Position numbers and translations under genes: made by a program. Below are positions 1-12,062 of a stretch of DNA of 64,000 nucleotides, one piece after another. Numbering within the stretch: the first letter of the stretch is position 1; each line of letters starts with the position of its first letter. The stretch is from NCBI RefSeq assembly GCF_029407905.1, contig NC_073628.1, positions 84,254,501 through 84,318,500 on the forward strand, written 5' to 3'. Source of the stretch: Bubalus kerabau. Its lineage: Eukaryota > Chordata > Mammalia > Artiodactyla > Bovidae. The notes under the pieces are model-generated. The model saw nothing but the letters and a program-made list of their open reading frames with translations, did not search any database and was not told the DNA's origin.

Positions 1-742
1 CCAAGCAGGGAGAGGGTATTGGTGGTTATAAGTGGCCTGGACAGCCTGTGGGAGCATGTGGCTGCCCCCCTACACAGGCTAAGCTCCATATTGCTGTATG
101 TGGTACCATTTTTAAAAAAACAACATATATAGAAAAAAGACTGATTCTGTGTGTCTCGACAGAATTCATATATGAATACGTGTTGTATTTGATTTATAAT
201 TTCTGATACCATGACTGGCTTTGTTTGGGTCTCTCTTCTTTATGTTAGATGAATCACCGTACATTTCTATTGTTCTCCAGCAAGACCCACTCTCTGATCT
301 CCCAGGGCTTTCTTGTCTTCCGTCCAGACAACTGGGAGCCCACCCCACCACCACAGACTTCCCCTGGGATCCAGTGCTCCTATATTTTCCAGCCCACTGC
401 AACGACGGCAGCCTTCCTCCCTTCTGAGAGAGGAAGAAAGCTTTAATGTCACAGACCTAGGGAAGTTTCCAGACTTACCTTGGCCCGAACCTTGCAGCCT
501 GGGGCCCAGCCCTGCCTGCAACTTAGCTCCCCCATATCCTCATAGCCCTGCCCACCTCCCCAGTGCCCACCTTGGCAGACCTGCCTGACCTGGCTGAGTC
601 TCCACAGCACCCTCTAGGCACTCACTGAGGAGGGTTCCAATTTCTCCAGCCTTCTCCCGGCTTTAAATGCGCCCTTCAAGCACCATTATTGTACATGTAT
701 TGAAAAATACCACGTATGACAATAAAAACTTGTGTACATATC
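1..742 (+). other. STUM: Probable 3' UTR end of STUM (partial, non-coding)
   Basis: No open frame here resembles a known protein. The stretch reads as the distal 3' UTR of a plus-strand gene: an AT-rich end with AATAAA at 721-726 followed by TGT-rich sequence. The next gene, ITPKB, is on the minus strand about 21 kb away, so the two are convergent. In mammals the convergent neighbour of ITPKB is STUM, a small membrane protein that modulates mechanical sensing, and its 3' end lies a similar distance away. The assignment rests on gene order and the poly(A) signal only, because no STUM coding sequence is inside the window. The alternative is an unrelated transcript end or chance signals. Confidence 0.4.
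721..726 (+). promoter_or_regulatory. Poly(A) signal AATAAA (plus strand, proximal)
   Basis: The canonical hexamer AATAAA is followed within 30 nt by TGTGTAC and further TGTAC-type sequence that could serve as the GU-rich downstream element. It would terminate the plus-strand transcript entering from the left edge. Confidence 0.45.
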
Positions 743-879
743 TCCATGTACATATTTATATATTCCTATTATAAATATAGAAAGCATGGCATCTCTTTGA
801 CATTCCAAGTTTGTGGTTTTTTTTTAATCCCAAAATGATGGCTTTGGAAACCTTTTCTTCCTTTCCTTCTTTTCTATGT

Positions 880-885
880 AATAAA
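880..885 (+). promoter_or_regulatory. Poly(A) signal AATAAA (plus strand, distal)
   Basis: A second AATAAA lies about 160 bp after the first, inside a T/C-rich stretch and followed by TGTGACC. It may be an alternative end for the same plus-strand transcript. Confidence 0.35.
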
Positions 886-2062
886 CATTCATGTGACCTT
901 TCTGATGGCTTCTCACCTGCCTGTGTCCTCTCGAGCTCATAACTGGACAGACCTCTGGCCCTGGAGTGCCTCCCTCCCATTCCCTCGGCAGCGTTTGCGG
1001 CTGGCGTCCTTCCTGCTGTGAAGGTTGCCCTTCTCCAAGATGGGCCTTGCCTTCTTTCAGACTTCTTCCTCAACCCCTTCTCCTGGGAGGCTTGGGCAAG
1101 TTAGTTCTCAAAGGCCCACATGTTTGGCAATCTGATCCCTTTGTAACCGCAAGTTGGTGAGTTAAATTGAGCGTGGTGCCCAGACCGGGCTCACCAAGAA
1201 TTGGGGCACAGATGAAACTCATTTCCTTCTCTTGATTGGAGACTGGTTGATGAGGGACATGTGTGTGGCATACTCATTCGTCCAAGTCTCCTATGTAAAT
1301 GAGCAGAGTAGGGGTGCTTAGGAGAGCTTACAACTCCCTCTTGAGCTGCAGCAAGGGACTGGTTGAACCGATGTTACTTACCTTGGAGGGAATTTCAGGG
1401 CATGGCCGGTGGCCCTGCCTATGTTCTCTGTAATAATTGGATGAAGACCTGCAGAGCTTATCAAATTTGTGGATGAAGGGAACTAAATCTATTAGACAAA
1501 TCAGAATTCAAAAAGCTCTTGGCAGGCAGAGGCCATATAACAAGATGAAATCTAATAACGTTAAATGAGGAAGTCGTGCTTGGAATTAAGAAGGCTCCAG
1601 ACTCTCCCTGGTGCCCAGGGAGGCATACGACAGGTGGCTCGACATTCAGGAGCACTGAGTGTGGATTATGGAACAGACCGTCTGATTTCACATGCCTTGG
1701 GAGCAGCAGGCTGGGGTCCAGAGAGACCCTGCATCTGTGGAGCTGCATTCAGTCCCGGGGGGCATGGGAGGCGAGTCCCCGGGTGTCACCCCAGTACTCA
1801 CACACAAGGGCAAGGCCTTGCTTCTCTCACTGTTTCCTCACATCACTCCAGGACCCCACGGGTCGCCAATCTGGTCCTGGTCCTCTGGCTGGGGCTATTC
1901 TTCTGTGTCTACTGAGAGACGCTGACATCTCAGGGCCTTGGTGATGCTATTGCCCCAAAGAGTGAATCTGCCACAAAGTACAACCTTGCAGGGAGACGTC
2001 AGGCTCAACCTCAGGGACCCTTTAAGGCCCCAGAAATGGCATCTGAGCCTAAGGGTTGGCTT

Positions 2063-2273
2063 TTGTTTGCTGTTGTTTAGTTGCTAAGTCATGTCTTTGC
2101 AACCCCTTGGACGGTAGCCCGATAAGCTCCTCTGTCCATGGAATTTCTCAGGCAAGAATACTGGAGCAGGTTATTATTTCCTTCTCCAGGGGAATCTTCT
2201 TGACCCAAGGATCAAACCCATATTTTCTGCATTGGCAGGCAGATTCTTTACCACTGAGCCACTTGGGAAGTCC
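2063..2273 (-). mobile_element. Bov-tA SINE
   Basis: This is a reverse-orientation tRNA-derived ruminant SINE. It runs from the 'ttgctaagtc' end through 'ggcaagaatactggagcagg' to 'ccacttgggaagtcc'. It is bounded by a 12-bp target-site duplication (aagggttggctt at 2051-2062, aagggttgactt at 2274-2285, one mismatch). It is noticeably diverged from the young consensus, so it is an older copy. Confidence 0.9.
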
Positions 2274-4199
2274 AAGGGTTGACTTTAGTCACTGCTAAAA
2301 CCAGGATGCAAAGCCTGAGGTAACATAATGACCCAAGATACATCACGGTCACCCAGACCCCGCCCAAGGAGCATTTCTTGACCATGTGCATCTTCTGGTA
2401 CTTGCTGTGCTCAACTTATGCCAGAAATGCTCTTGGCCAGAGACTTCTTCCTGCAGAGGGTTCCGGCTTCAGATGGGCTGACGGGAAGGTGCAGTGGAGA
2501 TGAAGCTGGCAGCACCCTCCAGCCCTGCTGCATCACAGGAAAGAACCCTCAGGGGCACCGAGATCTCCTCTCCCCTCCCAGCCCCCATCTGCTCATGTTC
2601 AGGAGGGGTGACCTGGTTGAAGCCTCCAGCGCTTCTCCTAGAGGATGAGGAAAGGGGTCCCCCACAGAGACAGTTCTCCTCAGACCCAGAAAGAAGAGGC
2701 TATGACAAACACAAAGGCAACTGCTCCCCAGAAATCTCCACATTCTCAGACTGCAAGCTCTGAGACAGGTTTGTGGTTGTTGTGGTCAGTCCCAGCAGGG
2801 GATGTGGGAAGATGCTCTGGGGATGGGAGGCGGGGTGGGTGGGAGGGCCGTGGCTGGGTTTTGGATCTATTCTGAAGATGCGTGGCCTACGGAGCCGGAA
2901 GGGAACAGAAACCTAGGGCAAAGTGTCCTAGGAGCAAGGACTTGGCTAAGATTTGTTATTACCAGTAAGAGGGACTCCACTTATATCAGTTTATGGGAAA
3001 GAAGAGTGGAGTGGAGGGAGGGAGGGTAGAAAGCAGCAGGCCGGGGCAGCTCCTTGAGCAGGAAGGTGTGGCCTAAATGCACAGCTCCTCTTTCAGTCCC
3101 CAGCTGGCCAGTGGCCTGAGGTGCTGGAGGATGGCTGCCAGCTGGGTCACTGAGACCTTCTCACACAGCAACATAAACTGGGAATTACTGAAATGGTCAC
3201 TTGGCTGGTAGGAGGAGGAGAAGTAGGACCTTCCCTCCAAAAAAGGAGACAGTAATGTCTGGCCATGTGAGTGGGGTACTCTTTCAGAGTAGCCCCCTTG
3301 TCCTGGGCTCAGGACACCTTGGGCACTTCTGGTGTCCACCCACTTCCTGGCTCCTCCAGGGCACAGCTGTGCAGCCGTTCCTGTGGCCTTGCGGCCCTGA
3401 GTGTCCTGAACATGAGCAGATGGGGAAACCTGAATGGGCCCTGGAGTAATGCCCCCTCCAGCCAACAAGTCTGAGTCCAGGCCCCCTGATGGGTTCTGGC
3501 TGGCTCTGTGGAGGGTAATGGGGGTGGAGGCTGTGCTCAGAGCAGGAGCCGGCAGCTGTCTCTCCAGTCAGCCTGGTGGATATTTATACTTTCATCAAAA
3601 ATAGCTACATTAAAAAAAAAAAAAAGACTCTAGAAAGCAAAGAAACTTTTAAAACTGGGAATGTTGTCAGTGGAGGAAATAAGCACTTTCCAAACACTTA
3701 GAAGCTGTCTCCATCTCCTGAGGTTCCAGGCCAGGAGGGGAACCCAGCAGTCAGGGGAAAGAGCATCACCTCTGCTGTTGGTTTCAAGTTTCTGGGGAAA
3801 CTTGACACACGTCCAGAATCTTTTTGAAGGAGCTGAGGTGGTGACATACAGATTTTATTGTGAAGAGATCAGTGCTGTGGCTTTAGGCATGGCAGTGCCC
3901 CTGGAGTCTGCAGCCTGCTCCCTCTCTCTGAGTGGAGGACAGCCCTCCTCCTCTCTCCGTTCAAATCCTCCCTGGCTCTCAGGGCCCAGCTCAGGAACCG
4001 CATCCATCGTGGTGGAGGATGCAAGACTGAGATCTTGTTTGCTCTGCTGTCCACCCGCCCTTCCCAGGGGCCAGCTCCTCCCCCGCTTGGCCCATGGGAT
4101 TCTGGGAAAGACGTTCACTCACAAAATCCACCCCACCCCAGACAGGCCTGTCCTGCGGGTTACGGACAGGCTATGGTGGATTAATCCGCAGAGATCCGG

Positions 4200-4270
4200 G
4201 TCCTTCCTGCCCGGGGCCCTCGGCAGTGAAAGTGTGGAGTTCTAACCACTGGACAGCCGAGGAATCCCCC
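4200..4270 (-). mobile_element. Cetartiodactyl tRNA-derived SINE (CHR-2 type), truncated
   Basis: The 5' part of a reverse-orientation SINE is recognisable from 'tctaaccactggacagccga' and 'ggaatcccc' at its end. The 3' half is missing or too diverged to follow. Confidence 0.6.
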
Positions 4271-4293
4271 TGAGATCTTCCTAACTAGAGTAC

Positions 4294-4559
4294 TGCTGCT
4301 AAGTCGCTTCAGTCGTGTCCGACTCTGTGCGACCCCATAGACGGCAGCTCACCAGCTCCCCCGTCCCCTGGATTCTCTAGGCAAGAACACTGGAGTGGGT
4401 TGCCATTTCCTCCTCCAATGCATGAAAGTGAAAAGTGAAAGTGAAGTCACTCAGTTGTGTCCGCCTCTAGCGACCCCTTGGACTGCAGCCCACCAGGCTC
4501 CTCCGTCCATGGGATTTTCTAGGCAAAAGTACTGGAGTGGGGTGCCATTGCCTTCTCCG
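4294..4559 (-). mobile_element. BOV-A2 dimeric SINE
   Basis: Two BovA monomers in reverse orientation are joined by the characteristic 'gaaagtgaaaagtgaaagtg' linker. A perfect 11-bp target-site duplication, aactagagtac, flanks it at 4283-4293 and 4560-4570, which fixes both ends of the insertion. Confidence 0.95.
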
Positions 4560-5302
4560 AACTAGAGTACAGGAAAGCTTTTTCCCCTCTTTGGTCTTGA
4601 GGCAGTGGTTTGTCAGCCCAAAGCGACCAATGGCCAAGGTCCCCCACCCGCCCCCTCAAGATGGAGTCATGAGGATGAAGCAAGACGTCAGCAACAAGGG
4701 GAAGAGCAGAGATGAGAGAGGGAAGGAGGGTGTCACCTCCATCACCCCCAGGCAGCAGCAGCCCTGCCCACAGGACAGTTTAAGTGCGTGAGCCATCTGT
4801 GAGGTCCTCACAGATGAGGAGGAACGTGAGCTCCTCCCCCTCCCCGACTCCTTGCATTTTTTCCCTTTCTTCCTTTCCATAAACTGGTTCAAGTTGAGGT
4901 TCTCTAACAAGAAAAAAACCCTACGTAAATATTTGTTCCCAAAGCCTCGTGTGACTCATCCTGTCCTCACTGATCTTCCCACCCAGGAAGAGCCACCGTC
5001 TACTGAGCTTCTACAACGTCTCACACACAGACAAAATCCTTACGTACGTCACACGTTCACACACACACGTGAGCCCACACCAGGCCTGAGCGCACGTGTG
5101 GCTGCCTCCTACTTTGTGACAAGTGGTGCGTCTAGCTCTTACAGGTTTTCGTCTCTTCCAGCCCTGTCCTCCCAGATTCCCACTCCCCCCGACCCCTCCT
5201 ATCTCAACAGTGACGGAGAACAGTCTTTATACGAAAAAAACGTACGTGTAAATATGCACATGATTTTAATGAAAACTTTTTCACTTCAGTGAAAAGTTCC
5301 AG

Positions 5303-5443
5303 GGAATTCCCTGGTGGTCCAATGGTTAGGGCTTGGTGCTTTTACTACCAGGATTCAGGTTCAAGCCCTGGTCAGGGAACTAAGATCCTGCAAAAATCGA
5401 GGTGCTGCTGAATCAATCAATCAATCAATAAACAAATAAAAAT
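5303..5443 (+). mobile_element. tRNA-derived SINE (CHR-2 type), full length
   Basis: It starts 'ggaattccctggtggtccaa', has a B-box-like 'ggttcaagccc', and ends in an (AATC)n/(AAATA)n tail. Direct repeats gaaaagttccag at 5291-5302 and 5444-5455 are the target-site duplication. Confidence 0.9.
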
Positions 5444-6631
5444 GAAAAGTTCCAGAAAAGATTAACATACATGCAGAAAAACCCTTTCCTCTTCCCATCT
5501 AGGAAGGATTGTAAGTGTGGACTCTCCAGGTGGATGCAGGTCCTTTGAGCACGTGAGGAGGCACCAAAAGCATGCTGGGAGTTGCTCTCTGGTTACCAAG
5601 AAGCCAGTTAAGGAATAAGAAACTAAGGCTGAAGCCTCAGGACTTAGGTCTAAGCTCCTCCTTATTAGCCCTTGTGAAGATGGAACACAGAGGTTAGTTT
5701 CCCAAAGTCCCTGGGAATTCTCTGCGATTGTAGACACTCAGCTACTGTCCTGCCATCCAGCCCCACAAAATTCTCCGCAAAGCCAAGCCAGTGGCCCCAG
5801 TCACTTCACAGAGGGAGCTAGGTTTCTCAGACATGACACTCTTCCCCAAATAACACCAGCTCCAATAATATTTTTATTTCTCGCATGCCATCTCTGGCCC
5901 TGTTCCAGGGAAATTTCATTGCATGGGGAAGGTGGAATTAGAAGCAGCAAGTTGCTAATTGACATGAAGCACACCTGCATATTGGCCCCCTCTTCCCACC
6001 TCCCACCTTCTACCTAAAAAGGGAAATATTCTGTGCCAAAGATCCTCTCAGAACCCAGTACAGAAGTAAAGTTTGTGTCCATTGGCTTCCTGCCCATCTG
6101 AAGTGCTGGATGCTAGCCATGAAAACAAGAACAAACCAACAGGCCTAGGGGCTCAAAGAATTTCATTTGGACAGGAACGAATCGAGACAGAAAGACAGCG
6201 AACATATGGAAGAAGGTCAACAGCCAAGCATCAGAAAGCGGTGGTGGCCTGACAAGGATTTCCAAAATGTCTCTCAACTTCGGAGAAAGCATCACCTACA
6301 GGCTCTGTTCTCTCTTTGTTGTGCAACCCAAGAGGCATTGTTTGCTGTGGCCATATGGCAGCCCCGAGTCGTGAGGCCCCGGGTCACTTGGAGGCGAATC
6401 TGGGAATTTCTAAGGGAGTCACACTTTGCACAGGTGGGGAGTGCTGCGTGTGCCAAGGACCGCAAAAGAAGATCATTGGCCTCGCCTGCTGCCTTGGCCT
6501 TGAGGTCTCAGCCTGGGAATTGGTCTGACCTGCCCCAAGGAGGAGGCCTGCCCTGAGCACCCAGTTGGAATGATCTAATTCTCTACTGACAGTAGTGTGG
6601 TTTGAGTGGTGAAAGTCAAGACCATCCCATT

Positions 6632-6947
6632 TAGTCTTCCCTGGTGGCACAGTGGATAAGAACCTGCCTGCCAATGCAAGAGACACGGGTTCGATCCCTG
6701 GTCCAGGAAGATTCCACATGCCTCGGAGCAGCTAAGGCCACGAGCCACAACTACTTAGCCTGCATGCTGCAATTTCTGAAGCTCACTCGCCTAGAGCCTG
6801 TGCTCCACAACAAGAGAAGACACCCCGGTGAGAAGCCTGCACACTCCAATGAAGAATATCCCCTGCTCACTACAACTGGAGAGAGCCTGAGCAAAGTAAT
6901 GAAGGCTCAGCACAACCAAAAAAATCAAATAAATAATAATTTAAAAA
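6632..6947 (+). mobile_element. Long cetartiodactyl tRNA-derived SINE (CHR-1/CHRL type)
   Basis: About 315 bp starting 'tcttccctggtggcacag', with B-box 'ggttcgatccc' and repeated 'ccacaact' blocks, ending in an A-rich tail. A 14-bp target-site duplication flanks it: aagaccatcccatt at 6618-6631 and aagaccatcctatt at 6948-6961, one mismatch. Confidence 0.9.
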
Positions 6948-7628
6948 AAGACCATCCTATTCAAAATTCACCTCCCCAGATTGCTTTCCAGATTCACTTC
7001 CTGTCAGTCACTCCATTATCACATCCTCCCCTGGATCCAGGCTGCCCTATTGGTTTTGCAGGATTTGATGTAGAAAACTTGAGCCTTTAAGTGTATCTTT
7101 TTCAGTATAAGGCAGGTAAACATAAAAGCATATTTGTTAGTTGAAAACTATGAATGTCAAGTGGCTCTTGGTAAAATCTTAGAGTTGGGAGGGAGCTTGG
7201 AGGTCATGGTGCCCAATCCCCTACCTTTTCTAAGAATTCCTGCCTCCCATCTGCCAGATGATTGGTCAAGGGACATTTATGTAAATTCCTCTAATGACCA
7301 GGGACTCACTAGCTTGTTCCTCTGTGGGATGGAAAGAGTTGGTTGAGTCATAACTTACTTCCCTGTAACTTCTTCCCCATCAGTCCCAGTGGTCCCTCCA
7401 GAACTAAAGAATGGGGATGAGATGGGATGCAGGAGGTCCTCTCCCTCTTCGACGAGACAGGCAGCCCCTCAGTCATCTGAGGGTGTCTCTCTTGTCTCTA
7501 TCTCCCCTTCTCTTCTCTTCTGCAGAGTATATGTCTTTGGTCCTTTCAACCATCACCCATATGACCTGGATTTCTGGACATGCCCATATTTTGAACAAGA
7601 AATCCTAGTTCCTCAAAAAAATGTGTTT

Positions 7629-7983
7629 GGGGCTTCCCTGGTGGCTCAGTGGTAAAGAATTTGCCTGCTAATGCAGGAGACGGGAGTTTGACCCCTGACC
7701 CAAGAAGATCCCTCGTGCCTTGGAGCAACTAAGCGCATGTGACACAACTTTTGAGCCTGTGCTCTAGCGCCAGGAGCTGCAACTACTGGTCCATGTGCCG
7801 TAACTACTGAAGCTTGCATGTCCTAGAAACTGGGCTCCACAACAAGAGAAGTCACTGCAGTGAGAATTCTGCACACTGAAACTAGAGAGTAGCTCCCGCT
7901 CGCCACAACTAGAGAAAAGCCCCAGCAGCAACGAAGACCCCAGCACAGCTCCCTGCAAAACAAATAAATAAAATTATTTTTTT
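7629..7983 (+). mobile_element. Long cetartiodactyl tRNA-derived SINE (CHR-1/CHRL type)
   Basis: A full-length copy of the same family as the element at 6.6 kb, from 'gggcttccctggtggctcag' to an AAATAAATAAA tail. The target-site duplication is aatgtgttt at 7620-7628 and 7984-7992. Confidence 0.9.
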
Positions 7984-9134
7984 AATGTGTTTTGATTGCT
8001 GTTGAGCATGTGTGTGTGTTGGTGTACGGATTGCATGTCTCACCAACACGGTTGCAAGTCCCAGTGCCCCACCACCCGGTGCCTTGAGATTAGAAAAGAG
8101 CCAGGGAACCCACAGCTCTGTCCTTACAACTCTCACCTCACTGCCCAACACAGATTTAGATACACCCAGGAAATAATGAGTCCCTGGCACCCACCTTGGC
8201 TTCCCTTCCTGAGTGATTGGAACCCCAGTTCAAAGCAGGTGCAGGTCTAAGACCCCACACACACCCCAACACCCCCAGCTCTGAGGGGCCTGAGCCTGCA
8301 GGTGCTAGAACTTTCAGACCTGCCACTTCCCGGACCTTCACTTTGTTCTCTCCTGAGTGAACTGGTCAACAGAAGGAGCCTCTTCCACAGCCACTGTCGC
8401 CTGCCAGAGGCGGTGAGAAAAGACAGACAGTGGAGGAGGGGGATGATGGTCGGGAGGACTCCGGGTCGTTTCTGGAAGGCCCTGCTGCGGGAAAGCCCGC
8501 AGCTATTTCACCAGAGAAGGGGCTCTAGTCAATCTAGTGCAGGGGGAGCCAGACACTGGGTGGGGAGATGAGAGGAAGAAGCTTAAAATAAAGAAGGGGC
8601 GCCAGAGAGAGAATTCATGGCCAGAGATTTTGCGGAGGAAATAGGGTAGGAGAAAGGGAGGGAATGTCCAGGATCCTATTCCTTTCTTTTTTTAAACTGA
8701 GAAGCAAGTCAAAATGTTCCTTTCTAATAATCTGAAAGAGAAGACAGGTTGAAGTGTGAATGAGGTGAGAAATCTGGGACTAAACTCCCTGAATCAGATT
8801 GTCTCAACTTCACAGCAGAGAAATGTTAGTACCTCCTTACTGGCTCCAAGATAATTCTGATGTCAACTCTAGAAAAGGAGCTTGAGGGGGGAAAATTGTA
8901 TTCAGGCATTCATCACAGACAAATATGCCCAAATCTCAACTACAGAATTGTGTAGTATTTTAGCAATGTACATGCAATTCATTTAAATAAATAAAAGAAG
9001 GAGGCATATACAAAACAAACAAAACCCCCAAATGTTCTTCTCTCCTGTCTCTGATTGGGGTAACGCAGTGGGAAAGAGCAGGACCTCTGAGCTACTAACT
9101 TGCTGGGTAAGCCGATGCCTGTCTGTGATGTCTC

Positions 9135-9620
9135 TGAGTATTGGTGTATCTTTCAGGGGTACCAACCAGAGAAGCGGAACCAGTGGGACACATAGGTAGC
9201 AAGGAATTGGCTCAGGCGACTGTGGCAAATCTCATCATTTTGGGGCTGGCCACCTGGAAGGGCAGGCTGGAGCTCTTGGGCATGAGCGGAAACTGCCACA
9301 GGTGACGTTTCTTTCCCTGGAAGTCTCAGTTCTGCTCCTCCGGCCTGTCAACTGATTGAAACTGGCCCTCCCAGGTTATCCCTGGGGGACCACTTGGCAA
9401 CCCACTCCAGTATTCTTGCCTGGAGAATCCCCAGGAACAGAAGAGACTGGCGGGCCACAGTCCATGGGGTGACAGAGTCAGTTACGACTGAGGCAACTTA
9501 GCACACACCCAGGTCATTGAGGATAGTCTTCCTTACTTTAAGGTTCACCGATGATGGACTTGAAACACAGCTATAAAATACCTTCACAGAAACATGAGGT
9601 AGCCTCACAGAATTTGGTTT
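9135..9620 (+). repeat. Ancient interspersed repeat, class uncertain
   Basis: The pattern 'gagaagcggaaccag', 'aaggaattggctcag', 'caactgattgaaactgg' and 'aataccttcacagaaacatg' resembles an old mammalian repeat of LTR-like type. It is interrupted at 9394-9508 by a BovA fragment. I cannot name the subfamily from sequence alone. Confidence 0.4.
9394..9508 (+). mobile_element. BovA/Bov-tA SINE, 3' part only
   Basis: It begins abruptly at 'tggcaacccactccagtatt' and runs through the diverged 'gggtgacagagtcagttacg' to the end. The tRNA-like 5' part is absent. It is inserted into an older repeat. Confidence 0.8.
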
Positions 9621-9784
9621 CTGTAATTAATAACCGTGTTTAAGGATAAATGAAATAACATGTGCACAATGCCTAGAACAGAGCTTATGTAGAGCAGGCA
9701 CAAAAAAGAGATGTAGAAGGAGTTAGTCCAAGACACTAACAGTGACGCTGGGGGATTTATTTGTTTCAGGTGTTTTTTATTCAT

Positions 9785-9992
9785 CAGTTCAGTTCAGTCG
9801 CTCAGTCGTGTCTGACTCTTTGCGATCCCACAAACTGCAGCACCCCAGGCCTCCCTGTCCATCACCAACTCCCAGAGTTCACTCAGACTCACGTCCATCG
9901 AGTCGGTGAGGCCATCCAACCATCTCATCCTCTGTCCCCTTCTCCTCCTGCCCTGAGTCTTTCCCAGCATCAGGGTCTTTTCAAATGAGTCA
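9785..9992 (-). mobile_element. BovB (RTE-type LINE) 3' end fragment
   Basis: The reverse complement reads the BovB 3' region: 'cttagtctgaatgaactctg'-like sequence is replaced here by 'gagttggtgatggac', then 'gtcgcaaagagtcagacacg' and 'actgagcgactgaactgaac'. Only the last ~200 bp of the LINE are present. It has no intact coding capacity. Confidence 0.85.
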
Positions 9993-10159
9993 ATAAGGGA
10001 CATCAATTAATTTTTCATTCAGTTTTTTTGAGACATAATTTACATGATTCACCCTTTATAGCAAATAAATCTGTATACAAGCCTATGTACAGTTTGTCAA
10101 ACATGTACAGCTATACAGTTTTTACATTTCCAGGAAGTCATATCCTGAGAGTCATGTGT

Positions 10160-10373
10160 GCCTGCTAAGTCACTTGTCATGTCCGACTCTTTGTGACCCC
10201 AAGGGCTGTACTTGCCAGGCCCCTCTATCCATGGGGATTCTCCAGGCAAGAACACTGGAGTGGGTTGCCATGCCCTCCTTCAAGGGATCTTCCCAACCCA
10301 GGGATTGAACCCACATCTTTTATGTCTCCTGCATTGGCAGATGCGTTCTTTACCACTAGGGCCACCTGGAAAG
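10160..10373 (-). mobile_element. Bov-tA SINE
   Basis: Reverse Bov-tA from 'ctgctaagtcacttg' through 'caggcaagaacactggagtg' to 'gccacctggaaag', inserted in the L1 host. About 10% diverged by eye. Confidence 0.9.
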
Positions 10374-10473
10374 TTCATATATAATTACAACTAGCATCAT
10401 GGTTGCTTTCACTTAGCATAATGCATTTCTTTCTTTTTTTTAAAGTATTGAATCTGTTACAATATTGCTTCTG

Positions 10474-10606
10474 TTTTTTTTTTTTTTAATATTTTGGCTT
10501 TTTCATCCCGAGGCATGTAGGGTCTTAGCTCCCCAACCAGAGATGAAATCCACACCCCCTGCACTGGAAAGCAAAGCCTTAGCCACTAGACCGCCAGGGA
10601 AGTCCC
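10474..10606 (-). mobile_element. tRNA-derived SINE (CHR-2 type)
   Basis: Reverse copy with its tail appearing as a T run at 10474-10487, then 'ttggctttttcatcccgagg', ending 'ccgccagggaagtccc'. Inserted in the L1 host. Confidence 0.85.
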
Positions 10607-11190
10607 AGCTTAATGCATTTCCACTTTATCCACGCTGTTGCCTTCACCGGTACTCTGCTTCTGGTCACTGCTGAGTAGTATACCGCCGTAAGGATAACTA
10701 CATTTTTCATGTATTCACAGATTGAAGGAGATGGGCAGAGTTTCCAGGATAATGAATAAAGCTGTTATACACATTTGAGAATGTTTTCATGTGGACATAA
10801 AATATTCATTTCTTGTGGGTAAACCCCTAGGATTGTGGAGTTGTTGGGCTGCACAATAAGCGTATGCTTCATTTCATATGAAGTTGTCATGCATTCTCTA
10901 GAGTTACCGTGTTATTCTCTTCAGCAGTGAGTCAGAGTCCCGCTTGCTCTGCATCCTCACCAGCACTTGCTATCACAGGTTCTTTTTTTAAGCCTATCAT
11001 TCTAATAGATGAGTAGTAGCAGCTCCCTGTGGTTTTCATTTGCATTTTCCTTACGGCTAAAGATGTTGAGTATCTTTTACGTGCTTATTCCCTGTCTTAT
11101 TTTGTAAGATGTCTGTTCAGATGTTTTGGCCATTTGGTGGAAGGTTGTTTTCTTACTGGTGAGTTTCAGGAGTTTCTGACATCTATCAAG

Positions 11191-11612
11191 GGATGAACGG
11201 ACAAAGAAAACATGGAATATACATGCAATGGAATAGTATTCAGTCTGAAAAAGTAGGAAATCCTGTCGTGTGCTATAACATGAATGAAACTTGAGTACAT
11301 TTCTCTAAGTAAAATAAGACAGGCACAGACTGGCAAATACTGCATGATTCCACTTACACATGGTATCTAAAGTAGTTGGACTCACAGAAGCAGAGCATAG
11401 AACGGTGGTTACAAAGGGCTGCGTGGAGAAGGAACTGGGGAATTGTTTAATGAATATAGAGGTTCAGTCATGCAAGATGAAAAAATTCTAGAGTTTGTTG
11501 TACAACAACGTGCATAGAGTTAACAACAGTATAATGTAACATTTAAAATTTTGTTAAGAGGGTAGATTTCATGTTATGTGGCTTTTTTACCACAATTGAA
11601 AAAATACATTTG
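11191..11612 (+). mobile_element. L1 3'-region fragment, forward, inside a reverse L1
   Basis: Forward-strand L1 3' landmarks are 'acatggaatatacatgcaat', 'atgattccacttacacatgg' and 'gtggttacaaagggctg', followed by an A-rich end near 11605. It separates two parts of the same reverse L1, so it is a later insertion. Confidence 0.75.
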
Positions 11613-12062
11613 GATATAATGGTTGCATCCTTTGTCAGATGTGTGTTTTGCAAATAGTTTTTCTCAATTTGTGGCTTGTTTTTTCATTTTCTTAACAAAG
11701 TTTTTAAAAGAGCAGAAGCTTTAAATGTTAGTGAAGTCCAATTTATCGTATTTTTCTTTTATGGTGACATTTCCAAGAAAATCTCTGCCTAACTTTAAAT
11801 CACCAAGATGTTATCCCATATTTTCTTCTGGAAGTTTTATAATTTTAGGTTTTACTTGAGTTCAGTTTACATGAGTTAATTTTTGTATGTGATGCAAAAT
11901 TTGAGTCAAAGTTCAGATTATTTTGTATATGGCTGCCCAATTGTTCCAGCACCTTTTGTTGAAAACACTGTCTCTTCTTCATGGAGTTACTTTTGCATTT
12001 TTTGTTGAAAAAGAATTCATAACACGTGTATAGATCTCTTTCTGAACTCTCTCGTGTCCTAC

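Larger units (their letters stand above)
9996..12062 (-). mobile_element. Ancient L1 (L1M-type), reverse, repeatedly interrupted
   Basis: Segments at 9996-10159, 10374-10473, 10607-11190 and 11613-12062 read in order along one L1 3' region in reverse. Landmarks are 'gagacataatttacatg', 'tttcacttagcataatg', 'gatgttgagtatctttt', 'ttgtcagatgtgtgttttgc' and 'gagttaatttttgtatg'. Two SINEs (10160-10373, 10474-10606) and one forward L1 piece (11191-11612) are inserted in it. No open frame is intact. Confidence 0.75.

Noticed and set aside
3661..4245. 194-codon plus-strand open frame
   Set aside because: It runs into a reverse SINE at its end and has no domain or splice context.
6670..6715. tRNA-like B box (ggttcgatccc)
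   Set aside because: It belongs to a tRNA-derived SINE. No complete cloverleaf with acceptor stem is present. The same applies to the other SINE copies.
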